64,000 bases of DNA from Pseudomonadota bacterium (GTDB taxonomy: Bacteria; Pseudomonadota; Gammaproteobacteria; Burkholderiales; Ferrovaceae), in the NCBI GenBank assembly GCA_021798835.1, contig JAJZBQ010000001.1, positions 124,001 to 188,000 of the forward strand, in the 5' to 3' direction. Made by a program: the position numbers and the translations under genes. The notes beneath the pieces are model-generated. The model had not been told where the DNA came from. It worked only from the letters and a program-made list of their open reading frames with translations, and did not search any database. Position 1 is the first letter of the stretch, and each line of letters starts with the position of its first letter. Positions 1 through 8,901 of this stretch are shown here, one piece after another.

Positions 1-523
1 ACGTACCAGGAAATACCATGGGATCGTGTATTTCAGCGATCCACGGAATTCCTGTCAATCGTTTAATCCAGTAACCTGCCCAATGGGCAGAGTAAGCACC
101 ACCCGTGGTATAAATCAATTCGGGTCGCTCTTTCCGCACCAGTCTCACACCTCTCCAGACAGCCGCCGGCATCCATGACCACTGACTCTGTAATCCCAAG
201 AGAACTCGCTCCAAAATAATCAACGGGGTCAGGAATAAGCCAACCAAGCCCGTCGTCCATCGATATCGCCAAGTCTTTTTTCCCCAACGAATAGTCAATC
301 GATGACGCAAATCAAATCGGAACCCGGAAGGGCCCCATGGCCACAACTGCTCATGGTGAAATCTATCGTCCTGTACCCCCGTCACTGCACTCAATACAAC
401 GGGCTGAATGCCCGCTTCCATCAAGTAAGGAATCTTATCGGTAATAGTCAGGCTAGCCGCACGTCCATCCATGTTGAACCCATGAGATAAAATCAACCAC
501 TGGCGAACTTTTTCACTCTTCAT
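1..523 (-). CDS. Glycosyltransferase, family 4-like N-terminal domain (partial, 3' end outside window)
   Basis: An open frame runs without a stop from an ATG at 523 to the window edge (174 codons). It begins [16 protein letters not shown] and continues with a Rossmann-like N-terminal acceptor-binding half typical of GT-B enzymes: an early 'FNMDGRAASLT' loop, 'IYTTGGAYSAHWAG' and 'PWIAEIHDPMVFPGT'. The last resembles the segment before the nucleotide-sugar domain in WecB/WbuB-like glycosyltransferases. Its ATG overlaps the ntrX stop by four bases (ATGA, 520-523), so it is probably translationally coupled to ntrX. The acceptor and sugar cannot be told, because the donor-binding C-terminal half lies outside the window. 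It probably acts in cell-surface polysaccharide synthesis (inference). Confidence 0.75.
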   Translation of the reverse strand, partial: MKSEKVRQWLILSHGFNMDGRAASLTITDKIPYLMEAGIQPVVLSAVTGVQDDRFHHEQLWPWGPSGFRFDLRHRLTIRWGKKTWRYRWTTGLVGLFLTPLIILERVLLGLQSQWSWMPAAVWRGVRLVRKERPELIYTTGGAYSAHWAGYWIKRLTGIPWIAEIHDPMVFPGT

Positions 524-1848
524 GATAGGTCTGGATCAGCCACTTTATCGGACTTATCCATCTCATTGCGAAAATCCACCCCAGCAATCCCCAATTGACG
601 TAATTTTCGATACAGATGGGTCCGCTCCAGTCCAACTGTTTCAGCCGCACGAGACATATTCCCCTTGGCACGCCGCAGATGATACTCAAGATAGATCTTC
701 TCAAACTCATCACGTGCTTGGCGCAATGGTTGATTAAGCAAAGGAGGCAACTCGACAGATGGTAATGAAGCCAACACATCCTTTTCTGTCGCAGCCATCC
801 CATTCTCGAAGAAATAGCGTTCAACCTCTTCATAGGTGATGTCAGTTCCTGCAGAAATCAATGCCAACGTTCTAATAGCATTCGCTAATTCAGGTAAATT
901 ACCAGGCCAACCATAGCGCAACAAAATACTCAGTGCCCCACTGGTCAAAGTTCGAAAAGGAATTTCTCCAGAGCGAACCATGCGATGTAAAAAATGATGC
1001 GCTATTTCCGGCAAATCCTCCGCATGATCGCGCAATGTTGGGACGATAACAATATCGACCAGAGAGCGTGCCAGTTCCAGTGCCACCAAATTGTTATTCT
1101 CGATCAGCATATCCAGTGAAGCTTTAGCTCCACAAAGAAAGCGAATATCATAGCGCGTCAATTTTTCCATCAAACGCAGCAAACCTTTTTGTTCTCCCGA
1201 GGTCAGAATGCCAATATCTTCTATAAAAATTCCACCATGTTGAAATGCTTCAAGCGGATGAAAAGGATTATCTTCGAGCCAACCCATTTCATGAGGAACA
1301 AACAGACGCTCCACTTGCATGATTAGTTTCCGTGCAACCAACTCCTGACCACACCCTGATTCACCCACCAGTAAACAGGGAGTTTTTTTGAGTAATAGCG
1401 TATTAAGACGCTCACGAAGATCCGTAATAACAGAAGAATGGCCCAATTCCAAAATCGAAAATCGTTGTTGCCGCAGTTTTCCAGATTCAAGACCCTGAGC
1501 AACGGTACTCAACAATTTTGGTAATGCGACAGGTTTTTCAAGAACCCCGAATGCACCGATACGTGTCGCCTCAACAGCCATCTCAACCGTTGCATGCCCA
1601 GACATCATAACCACCGGAATATCCAGTTGTCCCCGTTCACTCCAACTCTTCAAAAGGGAAACCCCATCCTCACCAGGCATCCAAATATCCAAAAGCACCA
1701 ACTGTGGGCGATACTGTTCATACAATAAGCGCGCTTCCCGAGCATCCGCTGCTTCCTTTACCTCATACCCTTCTTCAGTCAGAATTTCAGACAATAACTC
1801 CCGAATGCCAATGTCATCATCTACAACCAAAACTAGATTACTGGTCAT
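520..1848 (-). CDS. ntrX: Two-component response regulator NtrX, with degenerate sigma-54 ATPase domain
   Basis: 442 aa. The receiver domain (about 5-120) has the acidic pocket D10-D12, phosphoacceptor D54 and K105. The central region (about 140-340) aligns with the AAA+ domain of sigma-54 activators, but its motifs are altered. The P-loop reads GESGCGQE, with Q168 where the lysine should be. The Walker B-like stretch reads IFIED instead of ending in DE. No GAFTGA loop is present where it is expected (about 185-205). A Fis-type helix-turn-helix is at the C-terminus (about 375-430). The gene follows ntrY with an ATGA overlap and is the cognate regulator of the NtrY kinase, a pair usually tied to nitrogen or redox status. 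It should still bind DNA, but is unlikely to activate sigma-54 promoters by ATP hydrolysis (inference). Confidence 0.93.
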   Translation of the reverse strand: MTSNLVLVVDDDIGIRELLSEILTEEGYEVKEAADAREARLLYEQYRPQLVLLDIWMPGEDGVSLLKSWSERGQLDIPVVMMSGHATVEMAVEATRIGAFGVLEKPVALPKLLSTVAQGLESGKLRQQRFSILELGHSSVITDLRERLNTLLLKKTPCLLVGESGCGQELVARKLIMQVERLFVPHEMGWLEDNPFHPLEAFQHGGIFIEDIGILTSGEQKGLLRLMEKLTRYDIRFLCGAKASLDMLIENNNLVALELARSLVDIVIVPTLRDHAEDLPEIAHHFLHRMVRSGEIPFRTLTSGALSILLRYGWPGNLPELANAIRTLALISAGTDITYEEVERYFFENGMAATEKDVLASLPSVELPPLLNQPLRQARDEFEKIYLEYHLRRAKGNMSRAAETVGLERTHLYRKLRQLGIAGVDFRNEMDKSDKVADPDLS

Positions 1849-4046
1849 GCATCCTCCCGCCTCAACGGTAAGCCAATTTCCACGACAGCCCCACCCTCAA
1901 CCCGATTAAAGACTTTTATACGTCCCTGATGTTCTTCCACAATTTTTTTGATAATAGGTAAACCTAGCCCTGTCCCTTTGGGTTTTGTGGTAACGTAAGG
2001 ATCAAAAAGTTTTCCAGCCAACTCGGGGGGAAACCCTTTACCATTATCAGAAATACGAAACATAATCCAGTTACCCTCAATGCCAGTGGTCAGACAAACC
2101 TGGAAATCAGGTTGATCCTGACCCTCATCCAAAGCGTTTTGTAAAACATTATGAATAACCTGTCGCAAACGTACAGGATCCCCCTGAATAAATGGCAATC
2201 CACTTCCTGGCGTAAAACAGAGTTTATCTTCAACGTTTTCGTAAAGAACCAAAACCTCGGAAATGAGTTCATTCAGAGCAAGTTTTTGCCCTGTTAATTG
2301 AGAAACTTTGGCATATTCACCAAACCCATTTACCATATTTTTTAATGCATCCACCTGATTGATAATGGTTCGCGTTGAACGACGCAACAATTCCGCATCG
2401 GATTCTCCTAATTTTTCCGCCAAACGATGTTCCAGTCGCTCAGCGGACCATTGAATCGGAGTCAGCGGGTTCTTAATTTCATGGGCTAGCCGTCGTGCAA
2501 CTTCACCCCACGCTGCATAACGCTGCGCCTCCAGAATTGAAGTAATATCGTCAAATACCAAAATCCAATCAGAATCATCGTCTTTTGACAATCTCGAAGC
2601 CTTGAAATGAATTTTTTTACTATTAATCAGTCCATGATCATCAAAATCACTTTCCCAACCTTCTTTATTAGAAAGAACAAATTGATTTACCATGAATTCA
2701 ACCAAAGATTCCAGATTACGTGATGCACCCTCCAGTTCAGACAAAAATACGGGGCCATTCCAATGCGCCTGCAATAATGTCTGAGCTGAGTGATTCATGC
2801 TTTTGACACACATATGGTTATCAAGAACCATAACCCCGGGAGACAAATTGGACAGAACATTCTCCAGATAAACTTTGGCTGTTGTTAATTCTTGCTGATA
2901 ACGCTGGCGACTCAATGAGGTCTCGTGCAAACTCTGAGTCATGGTATTGAATGATGAAGTCAGAAATCCTATTTCATCGTTGCTGCTCACAGGATTGACC
3001 ACGTTAAAATCGCCCGCACCCACAGCCAATGCGCTCTCAGCCAATGCATTCAATGGCGCACCCAGACGTTCTGAAATAACAATAGCCAGCACAATAGCCG
3101 TCAAGACCGTCAGCAACAGTACCAATGTCAAGTTAAGTCGATAGAGATTTTTCAACCCGCTACGCGCTAACAATAGTTCCTGATAACCACGATAAGCCGC
3201 CTCCACTCGATCAGCGTTAACTGCCAATTCTTCCGAAACAGGTTGTAATAGTTGTAATATTTTGAAATTTTCAACAAATGACAATTGATTTACAGGAACC
3301 AGAACACGCAGATACACCCCTTTTCCTGGAATTGTCTCTACCAAACGATAGGGACGTTGTGAACGAAGCTGATGATTCATCACTGGGCTCATAGCCACAT
3401 CAGACGGAACAACTGTAGCATTATTGGAACTGGAGAAAGCCAGAATTTCTCCAGTTTTACTCAGCAGAGTAGCCTCCTGTACCCCAAATTGGTCACGCAA
3501 TTGCTGAAGTAATGAGGATTCCTCCAAGGCTGTTGATTCTGCCAGTATGGAGGACATGGCCATTCCCTTATGCACAAGATCTGTAAGAAGACTGTCGTAG
3601 GCTGTCCGACCCAATCCTAACCCTGCTGTCAGAGCCTGATCTACATTGACATCAAACCATGACTCAATACTGCCTGACAGAAAACGAACAGAAACTCCAT
3701 AGACCAAACTTCCCGGCAATACAGCCATCCCAACCAGAAGACATACGAACTTTAGTGTCAGTTTGGAACCGAATACATTTTGTCGCCACTTTGCATACAA
3801 ATGGGTCAGTTGGTAGCCTACCAAACCCATCAGGACCAATGCCACCCCTCCTCCTGTCAGAAGCAAACTGGGATAATTTGCAGAAAACAGACTGGTATTG
3901 CCTGATGCTTGAGAAAGTAAAAGAAGAAATCCAGCAACCCCCATAAACGCAAGACCAAACACCCATAGCGTCCATTTTTTCTGATTGGATGGCTTGTAAC
4001 TCAAGGGTGGTAGATCCATTTGCGCACCGGTGAGGCCAAATTCCAT
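1845..4046 (-). CDS. ntrY: Membrane sensor histidine kinase NtrY
   Basis: 733 aa. Three N-terminal membrane segments (about 26-46, 58-82, 98-122) are followed by an extracytoplasmic region and a fourth membrane segment (about 303-327). Next come a HAMP domain (about 328-380), a PAS region (about 392-505), the phosphoacceptor helix with H522 in [14 protein letters not shown], and a GHKL ATPase with N box near N637, G1 DNGKGF (667-672) and G2 GTGLGL (691-696). This is the full NtrY architecture. It phosphorylates NtrX, encoded immediately downstream with a four-base overlap. The start overlaps the end of the DUF4390 gene by 46 bases; an internal ATG at 4019 would reduce this to 19. Confidence 0.94.
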   Translation of the reverse strand: MEFGLTGAQMDLPPLSYKPSNQKKWTLWVFGLAFMGVAGFLLLLSQASGNTSLFSANYPSLLLTGGGVALVLMGLVGYQLTHLYAKWRQNVFGSKLTLKFVCLLVGMAVLPGSLVYGVSVRFLSGSIESWFDVNVDQALTAGLGLGRTAYDSLLTDLVHKGMAMSSILAESTALEESSLLQQLRDQFGVQEATLLSKTGEILAFSSSNNATVVPSDVAMSPVMNHQLRSQRPYRLVETIPGKGVYLRVLVPVNQLSFVENFKILQLLQPVSEELAVNADRVEAAYRGYQELLLARSGLKNLYRLNLTLVLLLTVLTAIVLAIVISERLGAPLNALAESALAVGAGDFNVVNPVSSNDEIGFLTSSFNTMTQSLHETSLSRQRYQQELTTAKVYLENVLSNLSPGVMVLDNHMCVKSMNHSAQTLLQAHWNGPVFLSELEGASRNLESLVEFMVNQFVLSNKEGWESDFDDHGLINSKKIHFKASRLSKDDDSDWILVFDDITSILEAQRYAAWGEVARRLAHEIKNPLTPIQWSAERLEHRLAEKLGESDAELLRRSTRTIINQVDALKNMVNGFGEYAKVSQLTGQKLALNELISEVLVLYENVEDKLCFTPGSGLPFIQGDPVRLRQVIHNVLQNALDEGQDQPDFQVCLTTGIEGNWIMFRISDNGKGFPPELAGKLFDPYVTTKPKGTGLGLPIIKKIVEEHQGRIKVFNRVEGGAVVEIGLPLRREDA

Positions 4047-4564
4047 TCACTGGAATACAAAGCATCGAGTTGAAATGGTTTAGGAAGTTGCGAGATATCC
4101 AGTTTGAATGCCAATTGTGCCTGATAGGATGTCTTCTGATTTAGGGAAGAGTCCAAATGTATCATCAGAGGATGTATCGTTTCCAGCGCAGTGATGGCCT
4201 CATCCAGATTGGTGAAGGTCAAATAAATGCCACCGATATAAAAGCGGTAGGTTCGGGCCAGTGGGTTATAACTGATACGACGCTCTTGATGCCAGCGCAA
4301 TACACTTCGGTCGAACCAATACCACCTTGGTTCACTGACATCCAGATCCAAAGAAAACGAAAGGGGAACCCCACGATTCAAGGCCTCAATCAGTGGGGGA
4401 GGCAGTTCAACACGGAAATCAGCTTTCAGTATCAGGGTATTGCGATCTGCTCCATGCAAATCGACATTGATGATAGCAATCTCTTCCGCATGCACCAAGG
4501 AACAACAAAAACCATAAAGAAAAATGATCGCAGCAAATCCGTTAAATTTTCTGCAACGCAGCAT
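4001..4564 (-). CDS. DUF4390 exported protein
   Basis: 187 aa from the chosen ATG at 4564; in-frame ATGs at 4588 and 4606 would lengthen it and overlap rsmB further. The chosen start has a GGA seven bases upstream. It gives a basic N-terminus, a hydrophobic stretch ([15 protein letters not shown]) and an A-x-A-like site (VHA|EE), so the protein is probably exported. The rest is a beta-rich domain matching the DUF4390 family, found next to ntrY in betaproteobacteria. The biochemical function is unknown; conserved linkage to NtrYX suggests a role in sensing or envelope function (inference). It overlaps the rsmB stop upstream and the ntrY start downstream. Confidence 0.8.
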   Translation of the reverse strand: MLRCRKFNGFAAIIFLYGFCCSLVHAEEIAIINVDLHGADRNTLILKADFRVELPPPLIEALNRGVPLSFSLDLDVSEPRWYWFDRSVLRWHQERRISYNPLARTYRFYIGGIYLTFTNLDEAITALETIHPLMIHLDSSLNQKTSYQAQLAFKLDISQLPKPFQLDALYSSEWNLASPVRKWIYHP

Positions 4565-5855
4565 AATAAAATCCATCGTGATTTTCATCGGGACAAACCT
4601 GACCATCGTTCCAATTTGGCTGATGTGGTGTCACGGGTACCCTGCTGTAAATTTCGGATACATCCAATCCCTTGGCATTATCGACTCGTTGCATAAAATG
4701 ATCGATCACCTGCCTGTTTTCCTCTTTGAAAATCGAACAGGTAACGTACAACAGACGACCACCTCTTTTCAACAAAGGCCACAATCCATCCAGCAAACGT
4801 TTTTGCTGTTCAGCCATCCTGTAAATATCACGCTCCGCACGCAACCACTTGATATCTGGATGACGCCGTACAACTCCAGAGCCGCTACAAGGAGCATCCA
4901 GTAAAATTCGATCGAATAACCGTCCATCAAACCATTGAGAAACATCACCGGCATCCGCACACTCTACCTTAACCGCCAAACCAAGACGCTTCATATCAGC
5001 GCCCATCCTCTTCACTCGCTCCGGCTCTTTATCAAGAGCCAACAAATCCAGTTTGGCCACGCGTTCCATCATATGCGCTGTTTTTCCTCCTGGGGCGGCA
5101 CAAGCGTCCAGTACCCGCTGCCCCGCATGGAGCCCCAATAAAGAAACAGCCAACTGTGCCGAGGCATCCTGAACCGATACCAGTCCTCGATCAAATCCTG
5201 GCAAACGATTTACCGCTACCGGTGACAGGAGACGAAGTCCTTCTTCTCCCACTCGTTCCGTCGCCATTCCCTGCTCAGTAAGACATTCCTGATATTGAGT
5301 GACACTGTTGAAACGTCGGTTCACTCGCAATATCATGGGAGGCGGTTGCTGCGCCTGTTCAAGGAAGGAAGACCACTGCTCAGGATAATCTTGCTGAAGT
5401 TGATTGATCCACCATTGAGGATGAGAAAACCGACCTGCAGTAGTCACATGAGCCTGATCGATCAAGGATTCCTTCTGTCTTATCAGGCTTCTCAAAACCC
5501 CATTGACAAAGCCTCTAACCGCCTCCCCGCCAGCAATCAATACCGCCGTATCCACAGCATGTGTCACCACGGCATGTGGGGCCAGTCGAGTATGCAATAA
5601 CTGGTAGGTAGCCAACAATAGAAGCGTATGTAGCAATGGAGGGGGAGGGCGCTTCTGAAACAAGGGGGAAAGCACCAATTCCAATTCTGTTCGATAGCGC
5701 AATACCCCATAAGTCGCATCCTGTATGGCAGAGCGTTGATGATCACTCAATTCGCCTGCAGACTGAAGCCTCGCTTCCTGAAGAGCACGATCTACATTCC
5801 TGCCATCCCAAACCGTTTGCAAGGCCAATGCCGCCAAACGCTGAATCTCGATCAT
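4542..5855 (-). CDS. rsmB: 16S rRNA (cytosine(967)-C5)-methyltransferase RsmB
   Basis: 437 aa, the usual length. The NusB-like RNA-binding domain spans about 1-130 and the SAM-dependent m5C methyltransferase domain about 145-437. The SAM site is DACAAPGGKT (250-259). The two cysteines of the family are C323 in the PCSGSG motif and C373 in the TCSIF motif: one attacks cytosine C6 and the other releases the product. It is coupled to fmt by an ATGA overlap (5852-5855). The order def-fmt-rsmB is widely conserved and joins protein maturation to ribosome modification. It acts on 16S rRNA before subunit assembly is complete. Confidence 0.96.
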   Translation of the reverse strand: MIEIQRLAALALQTVWDGRNVDRALQEARLQSAGELSDHQRSAIQDATYGVLRYRTELELVLSPLFQKRPPPPLLHTLLLLATYQLLHTRLAPHAVVTHAVDTAVLIAGGEAVRGFVNGVLRSLIRQKESLIDQAHVTTAGRFSHPQWWINQLQQDYPEQWSSFLEQAQQPPPMILRVNRRFNSVTQYQECLTEQGMATERVGEEGLRLLSPVAVNRLPGFDRGLVSVQDASAQLAVSLLGLHAGQRVLDACAAPGGKTAHMMERVAKLDLLALDKEPERVKRMGADMKRLGLAVKVECADAGDVSQWFDGRLFDRILLDAPCSGSGVVRRHPDIKWLRAERDIYRMAEQQKRLLDGLWPLLKRGGRLLYVTCSIFKEENRQVIDHFMQRVDNAKGLDVSEIYSRVPVTPHQPNWNDGQVCPDENHDGFYYAALQKI

Positions 5856-6808
5856 TTATGCTCCCCAAAGACCTGCCCGGTCAACAATGTAGTCCCGGCC
5901 TGGAATACCTTGGCTGGCAGCGGTTTTGCCCCCGCTCGTTGCAATACCTTGATGCGCAACAGGCCCTCCCCACAACAAACTTCTATCCCGCGCTCACCAA
6001 CCCCAACAATCTCTCCTGGTTGCCCAAACTTTGGTTTCTGGATACCTTCTGTCACTCGCTCAACTTCCCAAATCTTAATCAATTGCCCAAGATACTGGGT
6101 ACGCGCGATAATTCCCGGATTAAGCGCTCGAATCATTCGATCGATTTCCAATTCCCCCTTGCTCCAGTCTATCCATGCTTCTTCTTTCAAAATCTTGCTT
6201 GCATAGGTGATACCACGTTGCGCCTGTGGTTGAGGACACAACCGTCCTTCACTCAACCCAGTCAAGGTATCCAGCAATAATTGCGCACCGGCCACTGCCA
6301 ATCGATCATGAAGTGTCCCTGCCGTATCGTGCGCAAAAATAGAACACTTCTGATATCCCAATACAGGCCCCGTATCCAGACCCTGCTCCATTTGCATCAA
6401 ACACACACCCGTTTCATGATCACCCGCCATAAGTGCACGTTGTATCGGTGCGGCTCCACGCCAACGAGGCAGAAGGGAAGCATGCACGTTCAGCGCCCCA
6501 TAGGGAGTAAAAGACAACCATGGCGCGGGCAACAACAATCCATACGCCACGACAACCAGGACATCGGGACGAAACTCACCAAGTTTTTTCAGCAACTCCT
6601 CTGAATTTTTTAGGTTCTCCGGTTGATATACCGGGATATCTCTCTGCAGGGCTCGCATTTTAACGGGCCCTGGTATAGTTTTGTTTCCACGGCCAGCCGG
6701 TCTATCGGGTTGCGTCATCGCAGCAACAATCTCATGCCCCGACTCCAGTAACCCGTCCAGAACATGCACAGCAAAAACTGGAGTTCCTGCAAAAATGATA
6801 CGCATCAA
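5852..6808 (-). CDS. fmt: Methionyl-tRNA formyltransferase
   Basis: 318 aa. It transfers a formyl group from 10-formyl-THF to initiator Met-tRNA. The N-terminal catalytic domain has the catalytic trio N107, H109 ([16 protein letters not shown]) and D145 (GLDTGPVL). The C-terminal OB-like domain binds tRNA. The start [10 protein letters not shown] overlaps the def stop by four bases, and the stop overlaps the rsmB start by four, so the run is translationally coupled. Co-transcription with def is expected, because Def removes the formyl group that Fmt adds. Confidence 0.97.
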   Translation of the reverse strand: MMRIIFAGTPVFAVHVLDGLLESGHEIVAAMTQPDRPAGRGNKTIPGPVKMRALQRDIPVYQPENLKNSEELLKKLGEFRPDVLVVVAYGLLLPAPWLSFTPYGALNVHASLLPRWRGAAPIQRALMAGDHETGVCLMQMEQGLDTGPVLGYQKCSIFAHDTAGTLHDRLAVAGAQLLLDTLTGLSEGRLCPQPQAQRGITYASKILKEEAWIDWSKGELEIDRMIRALNPGIIARTQYLGQLIKIWEVERVTEGIQKPKFGQPGEIVGVGERGIEVCCGEGLLRIKVLQRAGAKPLPAKVFQAGTTLLTGQVFGEHK

Positions 6809-7308
6809 AAGGTATCCCGTGCACGCTTGCGCAATTTTGTTTTAATTCTGCTCTGTTTCAACGCAGACAGGTAGTCTACGAATACTTTTCCATCCAGATG
6901 ATCAATTTCATGCTGTAAACAGGTGGCCAGCAATCCATCCGTCTCTAGTGTGAAAGAACTTCCGTCAAGATGCTGTGCTCGCAATGTAATGCCATCTGCC
7001 CGGGTCACCTTGTCATAAATTCCCGGTACTGATAAACAACCCTCTTCATGCTCTCGCACCCCACGCAATTCAACCAAAACAGGATTAATAAATGTTTTAG
7101 GATCCGATCTTTCCTTAGAAAGATCCACGACCACAATACGCAAAGCAACATCAACCTGTATCGCGGCCAACCCGATTCCATCAGCCGCATACATCGTATC
7201 CAGCATATCGGCAACCAACCGAGCAAGTGTCTGATCAAACTCAAGAACCGGCCGCGCCTTTTTATATAAACGAGGATCAGGGTAGCGCAAAATTGGGAGA
7301 AGTGCCAT
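6805..7308 (-). CDS. def: Peptide deformylase
   Basis: 167 aa metalloprotease that removes the formyl group from nascent protein N-termini. All three family motifs are intact: GIGLAAIQ (44-51), EGCLSVP with metal ligand C91 (89-95), and QHEIDH with H133, E134 and H137 (132-137). It is the first gene of the minus-strand run def-fmt-rsmB-DUF4390-ntrY-ntrX-glycosyltransferase. The divergent dprA gene starts about 85 bases away, so promoters for both must lie in 7309-7393. Confidence 0.97.
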   Translation of the reverse strand: MALLPILRYPDPRLYKKARPVLEFDQTLARLVADMLDTMYAADGIGLAAIQVDVALRIVVVDLSKERSDPKTFINPVLVELRGVREHEEGCLSVPGIYDKVTRADGITLRAQHLDGSSFTLETDGLLATCLQHEIDHLDGKVFVDYLSALKQSRIKTKLRKRARDTF

Positions 7309-7393
7309 GGATGAGTCGAATAGATTCAGTTGATTGACAATACGTCATTTTATCATAGTGATTCTATATCCCAGACTCGATCCACTCCATACC

Positions 7394-8341
7394 ATGACCC
7401 AAAAAACACCTAATTCATCAGATAGTTCCATGGAAAAATCTGATAACAACTCTTCGTGGATAGTCCTGAGCCCCGACTCCTGCGAATATCCGCACCATTT
7501 CAAGCAACTTCCTACCCCCCCAAAAAAACTCTTCTTGCAGGGGAATTTATCGCTATTGCACTACCCCATGTTGGCAATTGTTGGGAGCCGATACCCCACA
7601 CCGCAAGGAAAACGTGATGCCTTTACTCTGGCTCGCGATTTATCTCTGACGGGCTATGTCATCGTCAGCGGGCTCGCCAAGGGCATTGATGCGTCAGCCC
7701 ATGAGGGTGGTTTACAGGGGAATGGAAAAACCATTGCCATCATGGGAACTGGTATTGACAAAATATATCCCCCAGAAAATCTGTCACTTGCCCATCGTAT
7801 CATTGCCGAAGGGGGGATGATTCTCTCTGAATTCGAGCCCGGAACACCTGCACGTTCATGGCACTTTCCTCACAGAAACCGTTTGATCGCCGCCTTATCC
7901 GAGGGTTGCCTAGTCATAGAAGCAACGCTGGACAGCGGTTCCTTAATAACTGCCAACTGGTCTCTGGAACTAGGAAAAGAAATATTTGCACGACCTGGTT
8001 CCATTCATTCACCCCAGTCAAAAGGGTGTCACCGCCTGATTCAGGAGGGAGCCAAACTAGTCGAAAGCCGAGAAGACATTCTCAGAGAACTCCCTTATTA
8101 TTCCTCACCACTTCGCTCCCATCCAAACATTAGAAACGCACATTCAGGACAAATCATTCAGATGACCAGTGAAGAAAGTTATCACCTGTGGCAGAATATG
8201 GGGGTCGAGCCAGAGTCTATTGAACGGTTGGCACAAGCGCATGCTTTGACGTTGCTGGATGTATCATCCATACTGACATCCTTGGAGATTGCTGGACTCG
8301 TAGCACGGCTACCCGGTGGATTGGTTCAGAAGCTGATCTGA
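7394..8341 (+). CDS. dprA: DNA-processing protein DprA
   Basis: 315 aa from ATG 7394. The frame is open to a TTG at 7334, but that TTG lies only 25 bases from def and its extra residues do not resemble the family; ATG 7430 is another possibility. No clear ribosome site supports any of these starts. The Rossmann-like core contains VGSRYPTPQGK, the GLAKGIDASAHEG loop, GTGIDKIYPPEN, and RNRLIAALSEGCLVIEA. A small winged-helix tail follows (about 245-315). DprA loads RecA onto incoming single-stranded DNA during transformation. It precedes smg and topA, a common proteobacterial order. Confidence 0.93.
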   Translation: MTQKTPNSSDSSMEKSDNNSSWIVLSPDSCEYPHHFKQLPTPPKKLFLQGNLSLLHYPMLAIVGSRYPTPQGKRDAFTLARDLSLTGYVIVSGLAKGIDASAHEGGLQGNGKTIAIMGTGIDKIYPPENLSLAHRIIAEGGMILSEFEPGTPARSWHFPHRNRLIAALSEGCLVIEATLDSGSLITANWSLELGKEIFARPGSIHSPQSKGCHRLIQEGAKLVESREDILRELPYYSSPLRSHPNIRNAHSGQIIQMTSEESYHLWQNMGVEPESIERLAQAHALTLLDVSSILTSLEIAGLVARLPGGLVQKLI

Positions 8342-8409
8342 TTTTTAAGGCCTGCACCATTGGTCTCTTTTCTTCCTCTCGGATTATTGTTTGTTTAAGG
8401 ATCGCAGAG

Positions 8410-8892
8410 ATGGTAGACATTTTGTATTTTGTATACGAAAATTTTTTTACAGTTGGGTTATATCCCTCTCAATCGGTGCTTGCGGAGCGTCTGTATGCCG
8501 CTGGATTTCAGGAAAATGAAGTCGATGGCACATTGAGTTGGTTGGCCTCTCTGGAAATCAAGACCCATGTTGAAAAAACACCGGTCATGTGCATTAATAA
8601 TTTCCCTGAAGGCTGGACTCACCCCATCAGCAACCGTTCTTTTTGCCCCTTCGAGCTGACCAATCTACAACCTGAAGGATGGCAGTTTCTGGCTTTTCTG
8701 GAAAACAGTGGAGTACTAACCCCAACCCAACGGGAATTGATCCTGTCTGGCTTGCTCATGTCCGATTGTGATGAACCAGATCTGGAAAACATCAAACTCA
8801 TGACGCTGATGGTTCTGTGGCGTCAGGGAGACTCACCCAGCGCACTGCTGATCGAAGAATTGATCCACCTTGACTACACCCCGATACATTGA
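8410..8892 (+). CDS. smg: Smg family protein (DUF494)
   Basis: 160 aa, typical length. It begins MVDILYFVYENFF, characteristic of the Smg/DUF494 family that lies between dprA and topA in many beta- and gammaproteobacteria. The protein is acidic and predicted soluble, with no signal peptide. The molecular function is unknown; links to DNA processing rest only on the neighbours. The topA start is nine bases downstream, so the two are co-transcribed. Confidence 0.9.
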   Translation: MVDILYFVYENFFTVGLYPSQSVLAERLYAAGFQENEVDGTLSWLASLEIKTHVEKTPVMCINNFPEGWTHPISNRSFCPFELTNLQPEGWQFLAFLENSGVLTPTQRELILSGLLMSDCDEPDLENIKLMTLMVLWRQGDSPSALLIEELIHLDYTPIH

Positions 8893-8901
8893 ATAAACAC
8901 G

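Noticed and set aside
4157..4696. Open frame of 179 codons on the plus strand
   Set aside because: It lies antisense to the DUF4390 gene and the end of rsmB, both well supported; its protein has no family character and no ribosome site.
5636..6280. Open frame of 214 codons on the plus strand
   Set aside because: It is antisense to rsmB and fmt, whose motifs are intact; the protein is low in recognisable structure and rich in Pro, Ser and His as expected for a shadow frame.
7334..7362. TTGACA upstream of dprA as a promoter -35
   Set aside because: No acceptable -10 lies 16-18 bases downstream; only AGTGAT is found at the right distance.
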